A stretch of DNA of 64,000 nt from assembly GCA_016617855.1 (NCBI GenBank), contig JAECUM010009825.1:1-64000 (forward strand). The letters run 5' to 3'. The position numbers and the translations under genes were made by a program. Source of the DNA: Megalonaias nervosa (taxonomy: Eukaryota > Mollusca > Bivalvia > Unionida > Unionidae). Below the pieces are notes generated by a model, which saw nothing but the letters and a program-made list of their open reading frames with translations, was not told the DNA's origin and did no database searches. This document shows, piece by piece, positions 52,111-63,849 of the stretch. Every line of letters starts with the position of its first letter. The first letter of the stretch is position 1.

Positions 52111-53016
52111 GCCAGAAATTTTTGAAGTTGATTTACTTGTTTACTGAACTGATCCAAATAATGCAAATCTGGCACGTAGCACGAGACCTGTCATAAATAT
52201 TAATCATGTTACCTTCGGTGCAACAGATTCTGAATGGTTGAACAACTTAAGGTACGTGGTGTAAACTACAATTAAGGGTGAAGCAATTACAATATCCGGA
52301 ACACTTCAACGTGAATTATAAAATAACTTGAAATATGAACACTCCAGTGAGAAACAATAAATAACTTTAGATGTCTGCCATGAACACTCGTGGACAATGT
52401 CGTTGCTTTAAAGAAACAGTGCGATTACGGAAACCTATAGTCATAAATTACGTACTGCTAACTTCATGTTTGAACTTGAATTGTAGTTAATCATAAACGC
52501 AATGAAGTGCATCATTTTAAAAAGGTCAGATAGAGTTGGATTGTCACCGACAAGAAAAGTAATGGCAGCAATTAAAAATGGTAGAATACAAGAAAAATGG
52601 CAGAAAAGGAAATTTATTGCTGATGCGTAGAATACTCTTCTCCCCAAATATTTATTTTTTATTTAAATATTCTTTCATATTCATTTTTTGTGGGGTTCTT
52701 ACGTGTTGCTTGCTTTATAGATGAATCTTTCAATTCAGTTAAAGTCTTCATAGTTTATCTTGATTTTTCTCTTTATGTGTTGTGCTATATAACATGTGAT
52801 TGTAAATTCCTTTTTCCGGACAGTCCATTGCACATTTGTTGGTGTATTGTGGCACTTGATCGACTCGTATGAGGAACCTCCACTTTGACCTTAAAGAGGG
52901 AACACTTTCGTCATATTATCTGTAAAACAGATGGGAAAATTGGAGATGTAAAATGCATAGACTGTATACAGAAACTGCAGCAACATTGCAATATGTGTGT
53001 GTGTGTGTGTATATAT
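52111..53016. other. non-coding
   Basis: No recognised feature except a (TG)n-(TA)n run at about 52,994-53,018. Confidence 0.45.
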
Positions 53017-53146
53017 ATGGCGCTGAATCGGTGTTATATGCACTCGTGCGTAGCACGACTGTGTAGATAGATGAGAATTACTTACCAGGTCGTCATGCGA
53101 GTGTGTCTGCTACGCACGAGTGCATATAACACCGATTCAGCGCCAT
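53017..53146. mobile_element. 130-bp palindromic MITE with perfect 39-bp arms
   Basis: The left arm, 53,017-53,055 (starts ATGGCGCTGAATCGGTG), is a perfect reverse complement of 53,108-53,146 (ends CACCGATTCAGCGCCAT). The arms are 39/39 identical and separated by 52 bp. AT dinucleotides at both edges prevent a clear call of the target site. Perfect arms amid generally worn repeats suggest a recent insertion. Confidence 0.8.
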
Positions 53147-53174
53147 CATTTATTGATGATGAGTGCTTAGTCGT

Positions 53175-53262
53175 GACGGAATATGGGCTGGTGCGTGCAG
53201 GCAAGTCGATAGGTGCCGTTTACCCGCTGACCTGGGTTCGAATCTCCGTAGAGTACGAATTA
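53175..53262 (+). mobile_element. tRNA-like SINE head
   Basis: B-box-like GGGTTCGAATCTCC at about 53,232-53,245, with a weak A box (TGGTGCGTGCAGG) 45 bp upstream. A short unmatched tail follows. It directly follows the palindromic MITE. Confidence 0.45.
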
Positions 53263-53372
53263 AAAATTCTCTAACCTCTATGATAGTATTATTTGTATTA
53301 ATTATTAATTCTGCCTACTATTGTCAAACATTCTTCTATAGAATCCAGGAACAGCACTTTCCGTTCTGTCTG

Positions 53373-53386
53373 GTGTGTGTGTGTAT

Positions 53387-53452
<66 letters not shown>
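53373..53452. repeat. (TG)n-TATA-(CA)n-(TA)n compound microsatellite
   Basis: TG and CA runs are inverted around TATA and followed by about 28 TA units, so the DNA can form a hairpin. Confidence 0.95.
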
Positions 53453-53456
<4 letters not shown>

Positions 53457-53695
53457 TTCCATACATAGTGTTACAGTCCATGGCATAATGGCCCAGTGAA
53501 TCTGTCTGTAATAGTCAGTTCTGAATTAAAAAGTGTTGGATTTGAAAACACAGAGAGAGAGAAAGTTCTTCTCAAAGATTGTCAACAACAGCATGAACCC
53601 TTAATTGTAATAGACCCGTAACGTCCTTCGCCGACGTCTTGGTACTGCAGATAACTATCAACCGCAATCTTTAAACATGCACAAAATTGTCTTAC

Positions 53696-53747
53696 CTTTA
53701 CTTACTACACATATCGCCGATGTGAAGGTCCGAACCGAGCCTCCAAA
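53696..53747 (-). CDS. possible exon C: start of cytoplasmic tail
   Basis: Acceptor CGTTCTCAG, donor AAAG|GTAAGA, with an alternative GTAAGT 10 bp earlier. Phase 0 fits exon B. It encodes FGGSVRTFTSAICVVSK. Support comes only from the splice signals and the open frame. Confidence 0.35.
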
Positions 53748-56700
53748 CTGAGAACGACGTCACATTTGTGCGAATGACGTAACTTGATGGAGACACTGAG
53801 ATTGTATTAGTTACTGACCCATGATACTGGTCTGTAAATTTAGGTCGATACTACCTAAGCGAAGTCGCATGTTTAAAAAGGCTTATTTCGCATAAGTTTA
53901 ATTAGCAGCATAAATGAATAATATATGCTCAATCAACCATTTAAGAATTGAATCTCACTGAATTAACTTTTCGATTCTAAAAAGCCTGATATATACAGAT
54001 TATTCCACGCTGTCTTTTAAAATTGTCTTAATATCCTATAGTTTACACTTGTGATATTCTGATTCGTATGTCATGCTAATTAATAATAACTGACCTGGGT
54101 ACGCTCAAAGAAATTCAACTTACACTGTGAAAGCATTTTGTCTTGATAAAATATATGACAAGCACTGTAAGTATACTGCCCACCACAATGCCGATAACAA
54201 GTCCAATGATAGCTTCGGTGTTCAAATCCCTGAAATAAATAAATGAATCATAAATTAAAAAAAAACAAACATAAATAAATGAACCACCGTTTCACATAAG
54301 AGAATGTTGTACAAGACACAGTATAACCCTATCCTTTAAATAAATATGCCCATCTGTCCTGTTTCTTCTTTGGAAACTTACTGCAATTTGTTGTTTTGTT
54401 TTTCTTAATAGATCTAAGGCCGGTTCTGCATTTTGTATGCATGTTATTTATCTTATAGGGAACTACTTTTCGCTCTTTTGTTTGATATTAGCAAAATATA
54501 CATTATATTACATCGTAATGGTACTCATGGAGGTTTTCCTTTTCTTTTCCTGAATTTGGCGTTAGTCTCTTATTTTCTTTTTATTGTTGTTGTTGCTAAG
54601 ATGGCTTCTAAGACATGACGATAAGACCATTTAGGGAAGTGCTGCGTCTATCTTCCGTCATCTGTTCGTCATTATTACTACTCGCAACGTATCACAAACT
54701 TCTGAACCAGTTTTGACTAGATCAAATGAAAGAGAATAATGTTACGATGGATTTTGCAATTTATATGCAGTTGCAAGTTTATGATCATTAATGACATAAT
54801 TTTTGAGCGACTTTTCAGAAGCTATCTAATCGATGTGACTTTTTCAAAGAAAGAATGCTTTTGTAGATCTATCAACAATGTGAAGCTGCCATTGAAAAGT
54901 GCTGCCTATGATAAAATAAAATAAACTGGAAAGAAGAGAACTTTGAACCACTTCTGCCAACACTGACAAAGAAAATTTTCATATCACGGTCTTCAGAGTT
55001 GCTCATTTCAAATTGGTCCATTTAATATTAATATGGTTGCCGTTACCAAGTTTCGAGTTGCTATGAAAATATATTCAATTAAATTCACATTTAAGAGTGA
55101 TTTAGATTGGCATCAGTGCTTTTGAACTTTGAACATTTAAAACTAATATTTTATCAAATACATAGGACGTTAATAAAAATAAAAAAATAAAAAATTTAAA
55201 ATGACTGCTTTTAAAATCTGTTTAAATAAGACCAAATTTCCGGGAAAAAGTTTTTGAAAGAAGACATTTTTGCCATCGTTTACAAACAGATATGATCCAC
55301 AGCCAAATGTTGCCTTTGTCATTTAAAGGTACTACAACTGTTAAACCTCTCCTCCCTTGGATGGAAATATGATGACTATGGAAACCACATTTAGTTTACT
55401 ACGGCACTATGGTGTAAGAACTGATGTCATCTGACGTTCAAATATTAAAGGCATTATTTCGGTAACAAGCGTTTGTATTATTTATGCGTTTTTGCTTTCG
55501 AGCATGTCGAGGTTTTATCATCTTGATTGGTACAATATTTGTATTACTAAAAGGGAATACTTAGAATTGATTCGACATTAAAGCTGAAAGTTATTGCTCA
55601 AAAGGTCTTTATTCGTATGGCTTCGAACGAACGAATGGCGGCCCCCAAACCCCCTCCCCCCAAACAACATGAGCTTTTAAATGTTAAAAATTTGATTCAA
55701 GACTTACGTATCACCACCACTGTCAATGCCACTGCCACCACCACCGCCACTAGAATGAGAACTTGTCGATCTGTACCGTGCACTTCGACTGATACTCCCT
55801 CCAGCACGAGTAGCCTCTCCTAGAATCGATAACGAAACATTTATTTGGAACAATCAATGTCTTAGTCAGTACACATTGATAATCTAAATTACATCGTTAT
55901 GCAAGATTTCAAGGTCCATATACTGCCCCCTTATTTCTATAATTTAATAATAATGATTGCCTTTTGCTGACTTCATCTGAGTACATATTACCAAAGGACT
56001 ATTTATTAATCTAACATACTCCATTAGAATGACAGTGACTATTTATTTCCCCACGATCCTAAAAAGCCGATCTGCCTTCTACCAAAGCGCTTACTGTTTC
56101 AATATGAAATTCAGAACAAAAATATCCTCTATAGCAGCAATGAACTTGCTATCAATTAAGACTGAGCATAACACCGACTGCGCATGTAAGATTGAGCATA
56201 ATACCGACTGCGCATGTCAAACGTAAAATTCGCAGCTTCCAGTTGTAAATAATATGCGACGTACAGTCGATTATAACCTTCTGCATCATCCAGCCCATCT
56301 AAGGACACGACAACACTAAAATACAAATTATAAAAATTTTTTTACTATCGCTGTATATATTTGAATCAACCTACTCCTGTAGTAATGGGACAACACCAAC
56401 GTATAATATAAAATTCATGCGTACTGGGGCAGCGAACACAAAAGCATAGTTTGAATTGTATTTATTAAATTCAATAGTTTTCGTAGAAAAGTGGAGCAAA
56501 CACCAACTATAATTTGCTACAGTTGTGCAGGAAATGAATGGACATGGTTTAGTGAGGACATTCGCTTGCAATAGACGATATGCTTGTCAAAGGAAGAAGA
56601 CAGAAACAACACTAATATTTTTAGAGTAACCCAAAAAGGTAAAAATATGCCCTGATAATAGTTATATTTCAGTATGGTGAACCTAACGACTATAAAGATG

Positions 56701-58082
56701 ACAGGTGCCGCAATGTTGGAATAGAAGATTTGTTTACAATATCGTTGTCGTTATAGACAAACAAGGCGTTATAGACGTGCGCACAGAAAAGGCGTCCTAT
56801 CGCCAGTTTGAAATCTTCATCTAAATTTCAATGTGTATAGAGAAAGACAAGGGTAGAAAAACAAGGTCATGTTAGCTTGTTGCCTTTCCTGACAGTTTTC
56901 CTGTAAACAACACAACTAAGAGAAACCGTGCACAAATGTAACGAAACATCGCAACTATCATCCCTTAATAGTCACAAGTGATGTGCTTGCAAGACGGATG
57001 GTTTTGGCTGATGTATATTGAAAGTTTATTGAATGGCAAGCAGAATTATCAGGAAATGCATTACTCAAGTGATACAATTATGCCTTGAGGTGTACTGCTT
57101 GCAAATGAAATAGTTGATTTGTCTTTGTATGAAGAGCATTGTTTAGTTGATAACGTAAACACATTACCTTATAGACATTTAATCATATTGACGGTGTGCG
57201 GAAGCACATGTTAAAACCACACGAATGAATACCTTCGACACAAAATCAAATCAAAATTCTAAACATTAAACTTTTGTTCTTTCTGTGTCAAACTGTCTAT
57301 AATTTCTTTCATTTCATCTGGAATTACTGATTTTGCCAACAAATGCACTTTACAGCCTAATTGTCTCGATTGTAAAACATAACAAAGCATCATTTCCTGA
57401 AGGAAGTCACAAACAATTGCATGGTATTTGGGTTTATTATCCCAACTAACATTTTTTTCTGGTTGTCTTTCTAATCCTACTTGCACAAATTTAAAAAAAC
57501 CTTCAAGCTCGTTCGAGGAGAATAATGAGTGATATTCGTTAAATATATCTTGGGTACCATTGCGATATTCTCTTTTCGTAATGCAGTCGTAAAAGAAGTT
57601 AAAATAAGTTTTCTGTGATTGGCATTGATCGATTGTGCAACTGATTGCAAAATAATCGATCATAGTAAAAAATAAATGTTTTCAAGTTCGTATTCCTGGT
57701 TACTTCGTTCTATAACTTCCTTGTCATTTGCCTGTGTTATGTTAAATCTGACATTCCGAGAAAGAGTACAAGGACGCAGCGGACAACAATCTGATAGAAT
57801 CTGAAAGTCCAGTTATTTTCTAAACCTGTCCAGTGGTTTGCTAATTGACCGCTTCTTGTCCTAATTTGATCATCTTTTTCGCACCTTATAATTTGTTCAA
57901 TCTCGTGTTTCTGGTAACAATACACCTTTGTATGCCATGAAGATATTGCAATTGCTCAGTTTTCAAAGATTGTTATTTCTATAAGAAATAGTGATGTATT
58001 TCATGTCTAGACACCTACTACGGCCATATTTATGCCAGTTATTTAGTGATAAACATTATGCCACGTGGGCTACATTCTGCAG

Positions 58083-58159
<77 letters not shown>

Positions 58160-58541
58160 TAAGTTATTTATCAATAATCAACTCTGATATTGATACTGAG
58201 CTTGGATTTAAGTAAAGATTTGTCGTAAGTTAAATGTTGTGTAGCTTTTGTTCACAAACACGTTCTAAAACATATGAATCTATAACTGTTAGCTAATCTT
58301 TGGGTGTAGTGACTTAAAAATATCTAACAACCCTTGCACAATCGTTAACTCTAGCTAGTTTGTCTGAAATTACTTGCTTGATATTGGATAGGCTTAACAC
58401 CCACACACACACCTAACCAAGAACACAAATGCCTGCAAGAAAACCTAATTCTAATAGATAAATCAACTTAAATCTTACCTTGGAGACTTGACATCGGGTT
58501 ATTTGAGACTGAACTGTTTATTAAGTCTGATGGAAAATAAT
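53696..58541 (-). CDS. partial multi-exon gene for a single-pass membrane protein
   Basis: The spliced minus-strand exons 58,479-58,541, 55,708-55,819 and 54,124-54,229, and perhaps 53,696-53,747, keep one frame with intron phases 1, 2 and 0. Reading order: a YFPSDLINSSVSNNPMSSLQ stretch with N-glycosylation-type sequons; a Ser/Arg/Gly-rich linker (RSARYRSTSSHSSGGGGG); a transmembrane helix (AIIGLVIGIVVGSILTVLVI); then a basic stop-transfer KTKCFHS. This is the membrane-proximal part of a type I surface protein. N-terminal exons lie further right, or outside the window or lost; C-terminal exons lie to the left. No family is recognisable from this part. It lies in DNA missing from copy A. Confidence 0.6.
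54124..54229 (-). CDS. exon B: transmembrane helix
   Basis: Acceptor ATTTATTTCAG|GGATTTG, donor CACAGT|GTAAGT (full consensus), 106 nt. A ~23-residue hydrophobic helix starts after DLNTE and ends before KTKCF. The charge pattern predicts the N-terminus outside and the C-terminus inside. Confidence 0.65.
55708..55819 (-). CDS. exon A: Ser/Gly-rich linker
   Basis: Acceptor TCGATTCTAG|GAGAGG, donor GATAC|GTAAGTC, 112 nt, start phase 1 and end phase 2. It contains a run of five Gly. The two ends fit exons D and B exactly. Confidence 0.62.
55820..57258 (-). other. intron sequence of the membrane-protein gene
   Basis: Contains a 27-bp direct duplication (GAGCATAA(C/T)ACCGACTGCGC) at about 56,163-56,218. 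Otherwise nothing is recognised. Confidence 0.45.
57259..57663 (-). CDS. hypothetical protein, 134 residues
   Basis: ATG at 57,663 to TAA at 57,259. The composition is protein-like: Phe/Tyr/Cys-rich N-terminal half (FNFFYDCITKREYRNG), then ELEGFFKFVQVGLERQPEKN and a helical CDFLQEMMLCYVLQSR stretch, ending in a charged EMKEIIDSLTQKEQKF. There is no signal peptide or membrane helix. A pyrimidine-rich stretch and AG just inside the start (about 57,640) could instead be a splice acceptor, making this the last exon of a longer gene. It lies inside an intron of the membrane-protein gene on the same strand, and the phases do not let it join that gene. Family unknown. Confidence 0.4.
   Translation of the reverse strand: MIDYFAISCTIDQCQSQKTYFNFFYDCITKREYRNGTQDIFNEYHSLFSSNELEGFFKFVQVGLERQPEKNVSWDNKPKYHAIVCDFLQEMMLCYVLQSRQLGCKVHLLAKSVIPDEMKEIIDSLTQKEQKFNV
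58086..58158. repeat. (TA)n microsatellite
   Basis: About 36 TA units. Confidence 0.97.
58479..58541 (-). CDS. exon D: extracellular membrane-proximal segment
   Basis: Acceptor CTTTGCTCTTAG, donor CAAG|GTAAGA, phase 1 on both sides. Encodes 20 full codons (YFPSDLINSSVSNNPMSSLQ) with NSS as a possible glycosylation site. An in-frame stop upstream supports the acceptor choice. Confidence 0.5.
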
Positions 58542-58559
58542 CTAAGAGCAAAGTTTCTT

Positions 58560-58930
58560 ATAGATGGCAAACTATATTTATCTTGGGATACAGTGCCCTT
58601 GTTGAAATGCTAAGATGGTACACGATACGGATCTTGGGATACAGTCCCCTTGTGGAAATGTTGAGATAGTACAAAATACTTGGATATAGCCACTTTGTGG
58701 AAATGATGAGTTAGTACAAGATACTTGGATTATAGTTCCCTTGTGGAAATGTTTAGTTGGTACAAGATATTTATATTGTGATATAGTGCTCTTGTGGAAA
58801 TGTTTAGTTGGTACAAGATATTTATATTGTGATATAGTGCCCTTGTGGAAATGTTTAGTTGGTACAAGATATTTATATTGTGATATAGTGCCCTTGTTGA
58901 AAACATGAGATGCTATATTATACTTATCGC
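58560..58930. repeat. 51-bp minisatellite array (copy B)
   Basis: Three units beginning GTGGAAATGTTTAGTTGG repeat exactly every 51 bp at 58,743, 58,794 and 58,845, flanked by worn units. It is the same family as 26,010-26,700. Confidence 0.9.
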
Positions 58931-60026
58931 CGGATATGAAGTCCTTGTTGCAATACTTCTGCCAAAAAATGGCGCTGATTTGGTCGGGATCTCATAATAT
59001 TTACAACTTCCAAAATACGACATATAATTTTGATATGATTTATAACTTTTGAACAGTTATCATTGGTACAGAACGACGGTGGGTGTTTAAGATATCGTAC
59101 ATGAAATTATGCCAAATCTATAAAGACTGTCAGTCTCAAATGTTGTTTCTAGAAATATATCCGGGCGTAAAGGAGAGATAAAAGTAATTGTCTGTACTTA
59201 CCATTATTATAGAAAAATACCTATAAATAGAGAACATGCTTGTTTCTGTAGGATAGGTAATAAGACGTCCGCCTTGTTAAACGAAATCAGACATTTGACA
59301 TTCCAGTTAAACTAGTAAAAACAAACGTTCCAGATTCCATGGTCCTTGTCTTCATTTAAGCTTATTTACCTGTGTGCACAAATAGAAAGAGACACAAAAT
59401 CAAGTCTACCGCCGTTCTCAACATGTTATATGCGTTTCTCGTCCGTTTTGCGCCTCGCGTTGATCACCGTTTCATGGTGTATCCAACGCTATTTTATTCG
59501 ATACACAAGACAGTTGTGGTAACCATGGTTTACATACAATCATCAAAATCAATAGATATTTGTAATCTTTTAATAAGCCACAATATGAGGTATTTGCTCA
59601 AGTTAAATTACAAAATTACATTGACTATTAACAGCACCGACAGATGATAAATTTACTATAAATAATCATGTATAAGTCGAGTGCAACGGCAAACAACATA
59701 GACCCTGATCTGCCTTTATTTTGAGATTGAATTTTCAGTATCTCACATCACTTTATTGTAACGAGGACAAACCTTCGCAAAACGTTTATTTAGGAGGGGA
59801 GGAGGGTTGGCAAGTAATAAAAAATATTGTTCTTTGTGGCAAAGTAATAGTTCCAAACCAAACCATACCGACGCCTCTCTCCAAGCGTGTATGCATTTAG
59901 TTTTACTCTGATAAATTTAGTAATTGTTCTTGTTGTCTTTGTAATGATCATGATAATGGTGATTGGTGATGAGACTGATTATGTTCGTTATCATCATCTT
60001 CACTGTGGCCGTAACTGTTGTCGCAG
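58931..60026. other. non-coding tail of copy B
   Basis: 59,160-59,330 aligns with 26,970-27,150 (AGATAAAAGTAATTG, then TACTTACC, then CGTCCGC blocks). No gene is supported. Confidence 0.5.
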
Positions 60027-60069
<43 letters not shown>

Positions 60070-60071
60070 TT
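60027..60071. repeat. (TTTA)n microsatellite
   Basis: About 11 tetranucleotide units. Confidence 0.95.
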
Positions 60072-60386
60072 AGCAGTAGAAGTAGTAGCAAAGTTATGAG
60101 CTATGGTCTTATACAATTTGGGCTTTTGCCGAGATAAAATAATGGTTTACTGCGCTGTGAAATATGATACTGGTCGATACGAGACGGTGGCCATTATCTT
60201 TATTTCACAGCTCAATGAAACAATGTACAGAGCGAAGCAATGGTCCGTAATTGTTCTATAGATTTCATAACATGATCTAAACATTTCCCCAACTGAGCAC
60301 AATAAGTTATTTTGAGGAGCCGATATCATTTTGAGGGAACTGAAACTTTGTATTACTGCTGTGTGTATGTGACTTGTTCACTTAGA

Positions 60387-60389
<3 letters not shown>

Positions 60390-60470
<81 letters not shown>
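60390..60470. repeat. (AAT)n(ATT)n palindromic microsatellite
   Basis: About 13 AAT units switch to about 14 ATT units, giving a long perfect inverted repeat able to form a hairpin. Confidence 0.95.
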
Positions 60471-60739
60471 GACAACTTCTGTCGATTTTTTTCTATTATA
60501 AAATTGTAATCTGTCCTTTGAATTTTATTTTCTGTTTAGTTCTTGAATTAAAAAATCTTTACAACGTTGTATAAATATGATTGAAAACGAGGATTTCATC
60601 ATTCTCTCTTCGATTAACCCGAAATTCTCCCATTCCGTATGAAAACTATAGCTATTCTGAAGATTCTATTCTTCCTTGTGTGTGATGTATAGGTATTCAA
60701 AGATTTATAATATGTTTTTACCCTCCACACCTTAAAGGA

Positions 60740-61290
60740 AGATCTGCTGGTTTATTTGTAGATTTTGTGAGGGCACTCGACGCAGCTGACAGGCTATCAC
60801 TCTATCAGATATAAATGGGTTTGAAAATGATCACAAAATGCATTCAGGAAATCTTATCTGAATTAAACACATGTGCTAACGCATACATTTGGATAATGTT
60901 TTTAGACATTGTGTGACGACGATTAGGATAATATTTGGTGTTGCTGTCAGAAAGTAAAAAAGATAAATTTAATCAAATTTCGTAAGAAACACTGTACTAA
61001 ATCGAAGTTGAATATTAATTCAGAGGAAACCAAGGTAATCGTATTGAGAATTGGAGACTTCATACGAAAAGATGAGAAATGTTTGGAGGTGTTTTTGGCG
61101 GAAGGAAAAACGCCTGTTTACTTTGGCCTCGACAGATCCGAGGTCAAGGACACGGTTCGTCAATAGGGATACAACTATTTTCACAAAGTAAGTTTGTTCG
61201 AGACTACGTACATTAACCAAACTATTTAGATGGCATGCACTTGATGCAAGAATGAAACCTGTTGATTTTAAGGACAAAGAAATCCATCGT
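60740..61290 (+). pseudogene. LINE reverse transcriptase relic
   Basis: The plus strand reads GLFVDFVRALDAADRLSL, the RT motif around F-x-D-F-x-x-A-(F/L)-D, then a stop. After a gap comes NINSEETKVIVLRIGD followed by KTPVYFGLD, which corresponds to the N..KTK..V...G and YLG region downstream of the FADD box. The catalytic FADD box itself is not found. It is a non-LTR element fragment joined to the end of the copy-B minisatellite. Confidence 0.6.
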
Positions 61291-63250
61291 TAGGATCACT
61301 GTAACACAAACTTACGAACGTGTGCTTGTAAAATGACTTTAATTACACACCACATATTGGCACCTGGCATATTACTTGTCATATTACTTTTTTAATTACA
61401 TTCGATCATAAATTACTTTAAATGTCACAAATATACCTGTGTATGTGTATCCTATACTTTAAAATATATGCATATGTCCATGTAACTGGCTATGTGACGA
61501 TGATAATATCTTACACAAGTTAAGGTACGTTTGTAAAGGAAGACTACTGGCAAGACTAAAAAATGGACCAATGCTTAATATAAGGCAATAGTGCTTGTTT
61601 TGGTTTCTCGTTTTATTCATTCATGTAAAGAGTATGATTATTATTTGTAAATGTTATTAATATTTAGCATATTGCAAGAGGAATGCGGGTGTTGCATCGA
61701 CACAAGGTCGAAACACCGTGGTGATCTTTCATGGGGAGCTGATTTATTGTAGACAAGACATCCGGTAAAGAGGTGATGATGAAGCCCGTTTTATTGCATT
61801 AAAGTGTTAGGCTCGCTCGACTTTTTCTCAGAAGGGAGTCCTTGTGCAAAGACTGCTAATATTATCTTGGATAAAGTTGTCTGTACTTTTTGGTATTTAA
61901 TCAGAGAATGATATATAACGAATAACTTTCAAACGTTACAAAACAAAATTTATCCCAAAAAGAATACAAACCTTTTAAGTATCAAAGGCTTCATATATAA
62001 TGTTTCAACTTCTGCAGTGAAGTATGTCTTTAAGGGACATCCAATAAGCCGCATACATATGTCCTTTGTAAGTACATGTTTAATTGAGGTCACACTTGAT
62101 AATAGAATGGATTAACAGACCTGGAGATCATACCCAAATGAGCTTAATTTTGAGTTTCTACAACCGGTCACTAAGACATGACTTTTCAAAGGCAACGTCA
62201 GTTGTGATTGGTTGAAACAAAATATCAAGGTCAAGAGTTTAATGATTTCCAGGCCAGGGGCCGTCACGTATTCAACCTTCTTGAAACCGAAAGTCATTCT
62301 CAAGGTCAAAATCCTAATGTCGGACCCAATATTTAGAGTATGTCTTGCCTAAATAGTTGAAATTTAGCATGTTAAGAGAGGGATCAAAGTTAAAAATATC
62401 CAAAAACTGCTCAGACTCTAACTTAATTCTAAACATAGTTACAAGCTTGGCAATTTTCGGACTATTAGCTTACGTTTCGTTCAATTAATTCAGAGAAAAA
62501 GGTAGATAGATGTGTATGCTATAGAAGGTCTATGGATTACATTCAATAAACGAAATCTCAATAAAACACAAAGTTTCATATAAACGGACAGCATAAACAC
62601 TATAGTTCGGTCATCGCAAACTTAACAACATTATCGAGTTCTTTTTTATATTCACATATTATCTTACACTCGTTTACGCTGAAAACGTGCACACACAGAC
62701 AACAAGCAGTGTACAACTAATGTTCTAAGTAGCCCATGCCCTCTTAACTCTCAATGCGACTTTGTCGAAGGCAATTACAAAACAGAAACAAACAAGACAG
62801 ACAATGAGCACAAAAGAAAGCTTTGAACTTACCAAAATATATGCATGTATGTGCATATATGTTTGTATTTGGAGGAGGTATATAACATTATATAATAGAA
62901 GAATTCTTTATTTGAGACTCCAAGGTACATACATCAACAGTAAATTATAACTGTATTTGATACAGTTTTAAAAAAGCATAGGTGTATTATGTACAAATAT
63001 AGAGACACATCTACAATAACAGAATGTCTCTACTGCAATCAGATTTGAGTAATTTATTTTTAATATTCAAAAACAAGTTTTAATTTCATTTGAGAAGCAT
63101 ATTGGTTTGAGTACACAAAAATCGGTAATGTCTCATCATATCTTCATCATCGGATAGATTGGATTTTAAGTTATATACCAACAAAGTATGTTAATATGTG
63201 GAAGAGTCTAGCTCTTAAGAAGTACAAAAGTTAAGAGATGGACGTTTTGA
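61291..63250. other. non-coding
   Basis: AT-rich sequence. No exon, RNA gene or repeat is recognised. Confidence 0.5.
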
Positions 63251-63655
63251 AAGGTGTTGACTGAGAAACTACGCAGAACCTTCAATACTATAATCATGGA
63301 AGGTGTTGACTGAGAAACTACGCAGAACCTTCAATACTAGAATCATGGAAGATGTTGTCTGAGAAACTACGCAGAACCTTCAATACTATAATCATGGAAG
63401 GTGTTGACTGAGAAACTACGCAGAACCTTCAATACTATAATCATGGAAGGTGTTGACTGAGAAACTACGAAGAACCTTCAAGACTATAACCATGGAAGGC
63501 GTTGACTGAGAAACTACATATATTTTGACTAGAGCAATTTAACAGAACCTTGAGGACTATAATTATGGAAGTTTGAAAGATGTTGACTGAGAAATTACGC
63601 ATGCCGATTTGTGACAAGAGAAATTTAACAGAATCTTAAGGACTATAATGTGGAA
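63251..63655. repeat. 49-bp minisatellite
   Basis: Units beginning AAGGTGTTGACTGAGAAACT start at 63,251, 63,300, 63,349, 63,398, 63,447 and 63,496, exactly 49 bp apart and nearly identical. Two longer, worn units with an inserted GAC(T/A)AGAG(C/A)AATTTAACAG block follow to about 63,655. The period is not a multiple of three, so it is not coding. Confidence 0.95.
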
Positions 63656-63849
63656 GTATTTCGCCCAAAAGATGAAACTAGAAAATGGGTTGACGTTTAA
63701 TCAGATTTAATTGAGGGATACAGTAACACTCATCGAAGGCCAAGAGACCTAACTCAGCTCCTGCAAGCAGGCTATAAGATATGCAGAATAAAAGGATGGT
63801 TTGTTTTTGTTGGTTTAGCGCCAAATTTTAGAACACGATAGGAGATAGA

